Position numbers and translations under genes: made by a program. DNA of 63,689 bases, taken from assembly GCF_030697375.1 (NCBI RefSeq), contig NZ_JAUYQD010000078.1:1-63689 (forward strand). Direction: 5' to 3'. This DNA is from Rhodoferax sp. Lineage in GTDB: Bacteria; Pseudomonadota; Gammaproteobacteria; Burkholderiales; Burkholderiaceae_C. Numbering within the stretch: the first letter of the stretch is position 1; every line of letters begins with the position of its first letter. This document shows, piece by piece, positions 56,616 through 63,689 of the stretch. The notes beneath the pieces are model-generated. The model was not told where the DNA came from, did not search any database, and saw nothing but the letters and a program-made list of their open reading frames with translations.

Positions 56616-59578
56616 TGCAAGAACTCCACACACCGGCGTTGGCGGCCCAATGGCTGAAGCAGCGGGTCACCGGCAGCTTGTCGGCGGACAGCCGCAAACT
56701 GACACCAGGCGATGGCTTTATCGCCTGGCCTGGCACTGCAGTGGATGCGCGGCAGTTTGTGCCCAGTGCAGTGGCGCAGGGTGCGGGTGCGTGCCTGGTG
56801 GAAGGCGTCGGTGCAATGTCTTTTGCACTGGAAGCCGAAACCACCGCAGCTTACGCCGGCTTGAAGGCGGACACCGGTGTGATTGCATCAGAATTTTTCG
56901 AAAACCCATCCCATCAACTGGCAGTGGTTGCAGTCACGGGGACCAATGGGAAGACCTCGACCGCGTGGTGGCTGGCACAGGCCTTGTCTGCTTTGCCACC
57001 GGCCGCCGCCATTCCCTGTGGCGTGATTGGCACCTTGGGTGTGGGACGCCCGCCTATGCCCGGCGCGGTGCATGGACCGGAAGCAACTGGGGTGACCGCC
57101 ACCGGTCTGACGACCCCGGACCCGGTGTTGTTGCAGCGAACCCTGCGCCAGTTTGTGGATGACGGCCTGAAAGCCTGCGCCGTAGAAGCCTCTTCCATCG
57201 GAATTGAAGAGCACCGCTTGAACGGCACCCAGATACGGGTCGCCGTTTTCACCAATTTCACCCAGGACCATCTGGACTACCACGGGAGCATGGAAACCTA
57301 TTGGGAGGCCAAGCGCAAACTCTTCGTGTGGCCGGGCCTGAACAGCGTGGTGCTCAACGTCGATGACAGCTATGGCGCGGCATTGGCAGCGTCCTTGGAT
57401 TCCAGCCCGCTGGATGTCTGGACGGTGTCCACCCAGGGGACAGCGCGGCTGCAGGCGCACAACATTGCCTACGGCGCACTGGGCTTGTGTTTTGATGTGC
57501 TGGAGGGCGACACCACCGTGCAACTCTCCAGCCGGACGATTGGCGCCTACAACGTGTCGAATCTGTTGGGCGTGCTGGCCGCCATGCGCAGCCTGGGGGT
57601 GTCCCTGCAGGATGCCGTGGATGCGTGCAGCCAGCTGCACCCGGTTCCAGGGCGCATGGAGTGCCTGGGTGGAGAAGGGCAGCCCCTGGTCGCCGTGGAC
57701 TATGCCCACACCCCAGATGCGCTGGAGCAGGCACTGACCGCCTTGCGCCCTCTCGCACAGCAGCGTGGCGGTCGTTTGTGGTGTGTATTTGGCTGCGGTG
57801 GCGACCGTGACAGCTCCAAGCGACCTTTGATGGGTGCGATCGCCGCACGCCAGGCCGACCAAGTCCTGGTGACCAGTGACAACCCCCGCAGCGAGAAGCC
57901 GGAAGCCATCATTGCGCAGATCCTGCTGGGTTTGCCACACAACGGCGTGGTTGCGGTGCAAGTGGACCGGGCCATGGCGATTGCCGAAGCCATCCAGCGT
58001 GCCGCCGCTGGTGACGTGGTGTTGCTGGCGGGAAAAGGGCATGAAGAGACGCAGGAGATTGCGGGTGTCAAGTCCCCGTTTTCAGACCGCGTTCAGGCGC
58101 AACGCGCCTTGCAGGATTACAAGGCCAAGACCGCCGGGGGGGCAGGTATGACGACCATGATGACCGTGCAACAGGCTTCCCAGTGGGTGTCCGCTTCACG
58201 CTTGGTGGGTGAGGGCGGTGTGCCCATCGTGCGGGTGCACACCGATACCCGCAGCATTGAGCCCGGTGACCTGTTTGTGGCATTGAAGGGCGAGCGCTTC
58301 GATGCCAATGATTTTCTGCTGGAAGCCCAGCGGCGCGGGGCCGCGGCTGTCTTGTGCCATGGGGGTGCTGACCCGGCCAGCTACCCTGCCGGACTTCCCC
58401 GCATTGAAGTGGTGGACACAAAAAAAGCCCTGGGAGAACTCGCTGCAGCGTGGCGGATGCAGTTCCAACTGCCCCTGATTGCTGTCACCGGCAGCAATGG
58501 GAAAACCACGGTCACCCAAATGCTGGCGTCCATTTTGGACGCCTACCGTCCCGGCGGCGCGGCACTGGCCACACGCGGCAATTTGAACAACGACATTGGC
58601 GTGCCGCTCACCTTGCTGCGCTTGCGCCCCACGCATGCCATCGCCGTGGTCGAGCTGGGCATGAACCACCCCGGTGAAATTGCCAGCCTTGCCACCATGG
58701 CCAAGCCCACCGTGGCGCTGGTGAACAACGCCCAGCGTGAACACCTGGAGTTCATGCACACCGTGCAGGCGGTGGCCCAGGAAAATGGAACGGTCATTGC
58801 CGCTTTGGATGCACAAGGCGTCGCGGTATTTCCGTCCGACGACTGCTACACCTCCGTATGGCAGACCCTGGCCGACGAACGCCGCACCGCCACATTTGCG
58901 CTGGCACCCAACCCAGACGCAGGTGCGCAGGGGCTGGCTTGCAGCGATGTGCATTGGGCGCAGGGCGCGTGGCAGGTGCAAGCGCAGGGCATGGGCGCCG
59001 TGTTGCGCTACCGTTTGGCGATTGCGGGGCGCCACAATGTCAAAAATTCTCTGGCCGCTGCCGCCTGTGCGCTGGCCGCCGGGGTGCCTGCCGACGCGGT
59101 GGTGCGTGGCCTGGAGGCGTTTGTTCCTGTCAAGGGCCGTTCCCGCGCAGTGGCTTTGGACGTGCAAGGCCGGGAGTGCACCTTGGTGGACGACACCTAC
59201 AACGCCAACCCCGACTCGGTGCGCGCCGCCATTGACGTGCTGGCCGAGCTGCCGGGACCGCGCCTGTTGGTGCTGGGCGACATGGGTGAGGTGGGCCAGG
59301 AGGGCCCGATGTTCCATGCCGAGGCCGCACGTTATGCGCAGGCCCGGGGTATTGAGCATTTGTTCATGCTGGGTGAGTCCACACGGCTTGCGGCCCAGGA
59401 ATTTGTCGGCGCCCGCCATTTCGATACGGTCGAGAGCCTCAATGCCGCCGTTTCCGCAACGCTTCGCTCCTTGCGCAGCATGCTCGTCAAAGGTTCCCGC
59501 TTCATGCGTATGGAGCGGGTGGTGGAGGCAGCGCTCACCTTGGCACAAGATCCCAGAGGCCCCTCCCATGTGGCCTGA
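56615..59578 (+). CDS. murEF: bifunctional UDP-MurNAc-tripeptide synthetase / UDP-MurNAc-pentapeptide synthetase (MurE-MurF fusion)
   Basis: A 987-residue fusion of two consecutive peptidoglycan ligases. Residues 1-508 are MurE: GTNGKTSTAWWLAQAL, EASSIGIEEHRLNG, and SDNPRSEKPEAII, the DNPR motif that selects meso-diaminopimelate. From Met512 MurF begins: GSNGKTTVTQMLASIL, GMNHPGEIASLA, NAQREHLEFM, and DDTYNANPDSVRAA. The linker (about 500-512) is short. The joining is in frame with no stop. This order of murE and murF is normal in proteobacteria; the fusion is what is unusual and is known from some betaproteobacteria. Confidence 0.95.
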   Translation: MQELHTPALAAQWLKQRVTGSLSADSRKLTPGDGFIAWPGTAVDARQFVPSAVAQGAGACLVEGVGAMSFALEAETTAAYAGLKADTGVIASEFFENPSHQLAVVAVTGTNGKTSTAWWLAQALSALPPAAAIPCGVIGTLGVGRPPMPGAVHGPEATGVTATGLTTPDPVLLQRTLRQFVDDGLKACAVEASSIGIEEHRLNGTQIRVAVFTNFTQDHLDYHGSMETYWEAKRKLFVWPGLNSVVLNVDDSYGAALAASLDSSPLDVWTVSTQGTARLQAHNIAYGALGLCFDVLEGDTTVQLSSRTIGAYNVSNLLGVLAAMRSLGVSLQDAVDACSQLHPVPGRMECLGGEGQPLVAVDYAHTPDALEQALTALRPLAQQRGGRLWCVFGCGGDRDSSKRPLMGAIAARQADQVLVTSDNPRSEKPEAIIAQILLGLPHNGVVAVQVDRAMAIAEAIQRAAAGDVVLLAGKGHEETQEIAGVKSPFSDRVQAQRALQDYKAKTAGGAGMTTMMTVQQASQWVSASRLVGEGGVPIVRVHTDTRSIEPGDLFVALKGERFDANDFLLEAQRRGAAAVLCHGGADPASYPAGLPRIEVVDTKKALGELAAAWRMQFQLPLIAVTGSNGKTTVTQMLASILDAYRPGGAALATRGNLNNDIGVPLTLLRLRPTHAIAVVELGMNHPGEIASLATMAKPTVALVNNAQREHLEFMHTVQAVAQENGTVIAALDAQGVAVFPSDDCYTSVWQTLADERRTATFALAPNPDAGAQGLACSDVHWAQGAWQVQAQGMGAVLRYRLAIAGRHNVKNSLAAAACALAAGVPADAVVRGLEAFVPVKGRSRAVALDVQGRECTLVDDTYNANPDSVRAAIDVLAELPGPRLLVLGDMGEVGQEGPMFHAEAARYAQARGIEHLFMLGESTRLAAQEFVGARHFDTVESLNAAVSATLRSLRSMLVKGSRFMRMERVVEAALTLAQDPRGPSHVA

Positions 59579-59599
59579 TTTTTCGTTTGGAGTGAACCC

Positions 59600-60778
59600 A
59601 TGCTGTTGAGTTTGGCCCAGTGGCTGCAAACCCTGTCGCCCGAGTTTGGATACTTTCGCGTGTTCCAGTACCTGACGTTTCGTGCCGTGATGGCCGCTCT
59701 GACGGGGCTTTTGATCGGACTGGCGGCCGGACCGGCGGTGATTCGGCGGCTGCGCGAGTTGAAAATCGGTCAACCGATCCGTGGTTACGGCATGGAAAGC
59801 CACCTGAGCAAAAGCGGAACCCCCACCATGGGCGGGGTGCTGATTTTGCTGTCCATCGCCGTGTCCACCCTCTTGTGGGCCGACCTGAGCAACCGCTTTG
59901 TGTGGATTGTCCTGCTGGTGACCCTGGGTTTTGGCGCCATTGGCTGGGTGGACGACTGGCGCAAAGTGGTCAACAAAGACCCCGAGGGCATGGCGTCACG
60001 CGAAAAATATATTTGGCAATCGCTCATTGGTTTGCTCGCGGCCCTGTACCTGGTGTTCAGCATTTCCGAGAGCTCCAACCTGCGGGTTCTGGAACTGTTT
60101 TTCAATTGGGTGCGCTCCGGGTTCGATGTCAACCTGCCACCCAAAGCCGGCTTGTTGCTGCCTTTCATCAAGGAAGTGAGCTACCCCCTGGGGGTTTTTG
60201 GTTTTGTGGTGTTGACCTATCTGGTCATTGTGGGCTCCAGCAATGCGGTCAACCTCACCGACGGGCTGGACGGGCTGGCCATCATGCCGGTCGTCATGGT
60301 TGGGTCGGCCTTGGGGGTGTTTGCCTACGTGGTCGGGAGTTCGGTGTACTCCAAATACCTGTTCTTTCCCCACATCCCCGGCGCCGGTGAGTTGCTGATC
60401 TTCTGTGCGGCCATGGCCGGGGCGGGACTGGCATTTTTGTGGTTCAACACCCATCCGGCACAGGTGTTCATGGGCGACGTGGGCGCATTGGCTCTGGGCG
60501 CGGCCCTGGGCACCATCGCCGTGATCGTGCGCCAGGAAATTGTGCTGGCCATCATGGGCGGGATCTTTGTGGTCGAAGCCTTGTCCGTCATGCTGCAGGT
60601 GAGCTTCTTCAAGTTCACGCGCAAACATTTTGGTGAAGGCCGCCGCCTGCTGAAGATGGCGCCACTGCACCACCATTTTGAAAAATCCGGCTGGAAAGAA
60701 ACGCAGGTGGTCGTGCGTTTCTGGATCATTACCATGCTCTTGTGCCTGGTGGGCCTGTCCACTCTAAAGTTAAGGTAG
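59600..60778 (+). CDS. mraY: phospho-N-acetylmuramoyl-pentapeptide transferase MraY
   Basis: A 392-residue integral membrane enzyme that makes lipid I. The family motifs KIGQPIRGYGMESHLSKSGTPTMGG, the Asp pair in IGWVDDWRKV, NAVNLTDGLDGLA and MGDVGALALGAALG and KMAPLHHHFEKSGW are all visible. About ten membrane segments. Start 21 bp after murEF with GGAG upstream. Confidence 0.95.
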   Translation: MLLSLAQWLQTLSPEFGYFRVFQYLTFRAVMAALTGLLIGLAAGPAVIRRLRELKIGQPIRGYGMESHLSKSGTPTMGGVLILLSIAVSTLLWADLSNRFVWIVLLVTLGFGAIGWVDDWRKVVNKDPEGMASREKYIWQSLIGLLAALYLVFSISESSNLRVLELFFNWVRSGFDVNLPPKAGLLLPFIKEVSYPLGVFGFVVLTYLVIVGSSNAVNLTDGLDGLAIMPVVMVGSALGVFAYVVGSSVYSKYLFFPHIPGAGELLIFCAAMAGAGLAFLWFNTHPAQVFMGDVGALALGAALGTIAVIVRQEIVLAIMGGIFVVEALSVMLQVSFFKFTRKHFGEGRRLLKMAPLHHHFEKSGWKETQVVVRFWIITMLLCLVGLSTLKLR

Positions 60779-60781
60779 TCC

Positions 60782-62299
60782 GTGAAAGTGTTGCAGGATC
60801 AAAAGGTGCTGATCTTGGGGCTGGGCGCTTCGGGCCTGGCCATGGCGCGTTGGTGCGCCCGCCAAGGGGCACAGGTCACTGTGGCGGATACCCGGGCTGC
60901 GCCACCGCAATTGCCGCAGTTGCGTGCAAGCGTTCCCGGCGCTACCTTTGTGGCATCGACACTGGACGCTGCGCTGGTGGAGGGCACCGGCGTGGGCGTC
61001 GTGTTCAAAAGCCCGGGACTGTCGCCGCAGGAGACCCAGGCGGTGGTGGCTGCGGCGCAGGCGCAAGGTCTGTTTGTGGGCGGCGAACTTAGCCTGTTCG
61101 CTCAGGCGTTGGCGCAATTGAAGGAAACCACGCAGTACACCCCCAAGGTGCTGGCCATCACCGGCACCAATGGCAAGACCACGGTCACCTCGCTGACCGG
61201 GCATTTGGTGGCCTGGGCCGGCAAAACGGTCGCGGTGGCGGGCAATATCGGCCCCACCTTGCTCGACACCCTCTCACAGGCCCTGGACAGCCAAACCCTG
61301 CCAGAGGTGTGGGTGCTGGAACTGTCCAGCTTTCAGTTGGACGGCGTGCAGCAGTTTGAGCCCACGGCGGCGGCGGTGCTCAATGTCACCCAGGACCACC
61401 TGGATTGGCATGGTTCCATGGCGTCCTATGCCCAGGCCAAGGCGGCCATTTTTGGCCAGCAGGGGCTGATGGTGCTCAACCGCGAAGACCCGCTGGTCAT
61501 GGCCATGTTGCCCGAGCCGGTGCGGGTGAAGTTACAACGCCCCTGGGTTCGGCCCTATGCCAGTTTTGGCTGTGATATGCCGCGCCGTCCTGGTGATTTT
61601 GGGCTGGAAGAAGTCAATGGCATGGTGTGGTTGGTGCGTGCTTTGGAAGCCGATGAAACCCTGAAAAAACGCAAGGGTGCCGAAGAAGAACTGCACATCC
61701 AGCGCCTGATGCCGGCCGACGCCTTGCGCATCCGCGGCCGCCACAACGCCAGCAATGCGCTGGCCGCACTGGCGCTGTGCGCTGCGGCAGGTTGCCCCTT
61801 GGCACCCATTTTGTTTGGCTTGCGGGAATACCGGGGGGAACCCCACCGCGTCGAGTCCATCGGCATTTTGAACGGGGTGGAGTTTTTTGACGACAGCAAG
61901 GGCACCAACGTCGGGGCCACGGTGGCCGCATTGCGGGGTCTCGGGGAGGACCGCAAAGTGGTGGTGATTTTGGGTGGGGAAGGCAAAGGCCAGGATTTCT
62001 CTCCTTTGGCGGGCCCGGTGGCGCGGTATGCCCGTGCGGTGGTGCTGATTGGGCGGGATGCGCCGCAGATCCGCGCGGCACTCGCCGCTGCCGAGGTGCC
62101 CCTGGTGGACGCGGATTCCATGCCAATGGCAGTCTCCCATGCCAACCAGCGCGCCCATGCCGGCGACGCGGTGTTGATGTCGCCCGCATGCGCCAGTTTC
62201 GACATGTTTGACAACTACGAGCACCGGGCCAAGGTGTTCTGTGCCGCAGTGAAGGATCTGGCGGCCAGCATCGGGGTGGATATGGAGACCTCGGCATGA
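60782..62299 (+). CDS. murD: UDP-N-acetylmuramoyl-L-alanine--D-glutamate ligase MurD
   Basis: A 505-residue ligase, longer than the usual ~440. The Rossmann-type start VLILGLGASGLAMARWCARQG, the ATP loop AITGTNGKTTVTSLTG, the FELSSFQL-type ELSSFQLDGV, DHLDWHGSM and the C-terminal DDSKGTNVGATVAAL and LMSPACASFDMFDNYEHRA are present. The extra ~60 residues lie around 250-310 and carry Lys/Glu-rich stretches. Starts with GTG 3 bp after mraY; overlaps ftsW by 4 nt. Confidence 0.94.
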   Translation: MKVLQDQKVLILGLGASGLAMARWCARQGAQVTVADTRAAPPQLPQLRASVPGATFVASTLDAALVEGTGVGVVFKSPGLSPQETQAVVAAAQAQGLFVGGELSLFAQALAQLKETTQYTPKVLAITGTNGKTTVTSLTGHLVAWAGKTVAVAGNIGPTLLDTLSQALDSQTLPEVWVLELSSFQLDGVQQFEPTAAAVLNVTQDHLDWHGSMASYAQAKAAIFGQQGLMVLNREDPLVMAMLPEPVRVKLQRPWVRPYASFGCDMPRRPGDFGLEEVNGMVWLVRALEADETLKKRKGAEEELHIQRLMPADALRIRGRHNASNALAALALCAAAGCPLAPILFGLREYRGEPHRVESIGILNGVEFFDDSKGTNVGATVAALRGLGEDRKVVVILGGEGKGQDFSPLAGPVARYARAVVLIGRDAPQIRAALAAAEVPLVDADSMPMAVSHANQRAHAGDAVLMSPACASFDMFDNYEHRAKVFCAAVKDLAASIGVDMETSA

Positions 62300-63552
62300 G
62301 CGTGTTGGGCCAAACCCTGTCAACCTGGTTTTCGGGCAAGCTGGCACCTGCCGCAGCGGCCCTGCCGGTGCGCCTGGGGGGCCGTGGCTCGTTTTCCAAC
62401 ACCACGGCACCCGCCCAGGTGCGGGGCTTTGACCAGCCGCTGGTCTGGGTGGTGGTGGCTTTGTTGTTGTGGGGATTGGTCATGGTGTATTCCGCGTCCA
62501 TTGCCATGCCCGACAACCCCAAGTTCTCCAGCTACACCCATACCCATTTTCTGGTGCGCCATGTGGTGTCCCTGTGTGTGGCGTTTGTGGCAGCGCTGAT
62601 CGCATTCCAGGTACCGGTGCAAACCTGGGAGAAGGTTGCGCCCTGGTTGTTTGTGGCCTCGTTGGTGCTGCTCATCGCGGTGCTGGTGCCCTTCATCGGC
62701 AAGGGGGTCAATGGTGCACGGCGCTGGATTGCCTTGGGGGTCATGAATTTCCAGCCCTCCGAACTCGCCAAGTTCGCCGTGCTGCTGTACGCCGCGGACT
62801 ACATGGTGCGCAAGATGGACGTCAAAGAGCGCTTCTTCCGGGCGGTCATGCCCATGGCGGTGGCCGTGGCGGTGGTGGGCTTGTTGCTGCTGGCGGAGCC
62901 CGACATGGGGGCCTTCATGGTGATTGCCGTGATTGCCATGGGCATTTTGTTTTTGGGCGGCGTGAACGCCCGCATGTTTTTTCTGATTGCCGCCATTCTG
63001 GTGGTGGCCTTCGGGCTGATGATCGCCCTGAGCGAGTGGCGCCGGGAGCGCATTTTTGCCTACCTGGACCCCTGGAGCGAAAAAAATGCGGTGGCCAAGG
63101 GCTACCAGCTGACCCATTCCCTGATCGCCATTGGCCGTGGTGAAATCTTTGGCGTCGGCTTGGGGGGCAGTGTGGAAAAACTGCATTGGTTGCCTGAAGC
63201 CCACACCGATTTCCTGCTGGCGGTCATCGGGGAAGAGTTTGGGCTGGTGGGGGTGGTCACTCTGATCGGGTTGTTCCTGTGGCTGACCCGGCGCATCATG
63301 CACATTGGGCGCCAGGCCATTGCCCTGGACCGCGTGTTTGCCGGGCTGGTGGCGCAGGGCGTGGGCATCTGGATGGGCTTTCAGTCCTTCATCAACATGG
63401 GCGTGAACCTGGGTGCTTTGCCAACCAAGGGCTTGACGCTTCCTTTAATGAGTTACGGCGGCTCCGCCATCCTGATCAACCTGATCGCCATTGCCGTGGT
63501 GTTGCGCATCGACTTCGAGAACCGCCAATTGATGCATGGGGGCCGTGTATGA
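62296..63552 (+). CDS. ftsW: septal peptidoglycan polymerase FtsW
   Basis: A 418-residue SEDS-family glycosyltransferase with about ten membrane segments after a ~45-residue N-terminal tail. GVNGARRWIALGVMNFQPSELAKF (about 138-160), DMGAFMVI, and GVGLGGSVEKLHWLPEAHTDFLLAVIGEEFG and the final MSYGGSAILINL motifs are diagnostic. Its stop overlaps an ATG (63549, ATGA) of a frame that runs into a GC-rich repeat. Confidence 0.94.
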   Translation: MSVLGQTLSTWFSGKLAPAAAALPVRLGGRGSFSNTTAPAQVRGFDQPLVWVVVALLLWGLVMVYSASIAMPDNPKFSSYTHTHFLVRHVVSLCVAFVAALIAFQVPVQTWEKVAPWLFVASLVLLIAVLVPFIGKGVNGARRWIALGVMNFQPSELAKFAVLLYAADYMVRKMDVKERFFRAVMPMAVAVAVVGLLLLAEPDMGAFMVIAVIAMGILFLGGVNARMFFLIAAILVVAFGLMIALSEWRRERIFAYLDPWSEKNAVAKGYQLTHSLIAIGRGEIFGVGLGGSVEKLHWLPEAHTDFLLAVIGEEFGLVGVVTLIGLFLWLTRRIMHIGRQAIALDRVFAGLVAQGVGIWMGFQSFINMGVNLGALPTKGLTLPLMSYGGSAILINLIAIAVVLRIDFENRQLMHGGRV

Positions 63553-63689
63553 CCGTGAACGCCGCCGGGCCGTCCCAAGGCGTGAGAGCCCCCTCGGGGG
63601 GCAGCGCAGTACACGCAGTGACAAGCGTGGGGGCCATGAACGCCGCCGGGCCGTCCCAAGGCGTGAGAGCCCCCTCGGGGGGCAGCGCA
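63549..63689 (+). CDS. open frame after ftsW, possible start of the next gene (murG expected) or repeat-derived
   Basis: The ATG overlaps the ftsW stop and the frame is open to the window edge (47 codons). Every codon after the third derives from the GC-rich repeat, giving AAGPSQGVRAPSGGSA twice. murG normally follows ftsW and starts with a glycine-rich LLVMAGGTGGH-type sequence, which is not seen. So either murG has a repeat-coded leader or its true start is outside the window. Confidence 0.3.
   Translation, partial: MTVNAAGPSQGVRAPSGGSAVHAVTSVGAMNAAGPSQGVRAPSGGSA
63556..63689 (+). repeat. GC-rich repeat, tandem copies with 81-bp period
   Basis: Unit 1 is 63556-63636 and unit 2 begins at 63637, reaching the edge after 53 bp, so the period is 81 bp (27 codons). 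The core CGCCGCCGGGCC, CCAAGGCG, CCCCCTCGGGGGGCAGC also occurs at 40251-40298. The two copies here are identical over the shared 53 bp, pointing to a recent duplication. Confidence 0.85.

Noticed and set aside
58196..59803. Minus-strand open frame (about 535 codons) opposite the MurF half
   Set aside because: Antisense shadow; composition is artificial and MurF motifs are clear on the other strand.
1..63689. CRISPR arrays, tRNA and rRNA genes
   Set aside because: No regularly spaced repeats of CRISPR type were seen; the only regular spacing is the 81-bp unit at the right end and the 10-bp MraZ box. No cloverleaf-like sequence with a GTTCGA-type T loop was found in intergenic regions.

Overview
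The window is high-GC chromosomal DNA from a betaproteobacterium of the Comamonadaceae, probably Rhodoferax-like. The evidence is gene content and style: a fused murE-murF gene inside the division and cell wall cluster, a DksA without its zinc finger behind a long Lys/Ala/Pro-rich N-terminus, the dapF-DUF484-xerC order, and small dispersed repeats of a kind I associate with this family. The species is an inference; no rRNA gene is present.

Left end (1-12 kb): an IS66-type insertion sequence runs in from the left edge and has cut a FecA-type TonB receptor gene. Its regulators (FecR-like anti-sigma factor and FecI-like ECF sigma factor, with a Fur-box palindrome upstream) are left without an intact neighbouring receptor. 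Next, on the minus strand, is a seven-gene operon: livH, livM, livG, livF, an acyl-CoA ligase and two paralogous periplasmic binding proteins. A decayed enoyl-CoA hydratase lies beside it.

Defence and toxin-antitoxin island (12-24 kb): a DarT/DarG DNA ADP-ribosylation toxin-antitoxin pair sits between two small unknown genes whose starts or stops overlap or adjoin it. After an acyl-CoA thioesterase comes a type I restriction-modification locus, hsdM - DUF1016/PDDEXK nuclease - hsdS, all with 4-nt overlaps. It is separated from hsdR by two toxin-antitoxin pairs, BrnT/BrnA and a hybrid Phd-type antitoxin with a CcdB toxin.

Middle (24-49 kb): mostly housekeeping or conserved genes. These include an ECF sigma factor, a membrane fatty-acid-hydroxylase-type di-iron protein, an Atm1-type ABC exporter, a caspase-like lipoprotein, a Band-7 lipoprotein, a HypT-like LysR regulator, pyrC, an NYN-domain protein, DUF3025, htpX, a LysE-type exporter, an FAD oxidoreductase, a cysteine synthase, the RNase P RNA gene rnpB, a CBS-domain protein, an S4/pseudouridine-synthase homologue lacking the usual catalytic Asp, a metallo-beta-lactamase-fold hydrolase, dapF-DUF484-xerC, rlmI, a CobW GTPase and dksA.

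Right end (49-63.7 kb): a STAS-domain protein, hslV-hslU, then the division and cell wall (dcw) cluster mraZ-rsmH-ftsL-ftsI-murEF-mraY-murD-ftsW. Four 10-bp-phased GTG(C/G) repeats, the expected MraZ operator, lie upstream of mraZ. The window ends in an 81-bp-period repeat where murG should begin.

Across the window a ~51-bp repeat with a small internal stem occurs at least seven times, plus fragments. Four copies flank or terminate genes of the 12-20 kb island, and copies are read through in frame inside dapF and rlmI. A second set of large palindromes with related loops but different arms lies at 36.1-36.3 kb.
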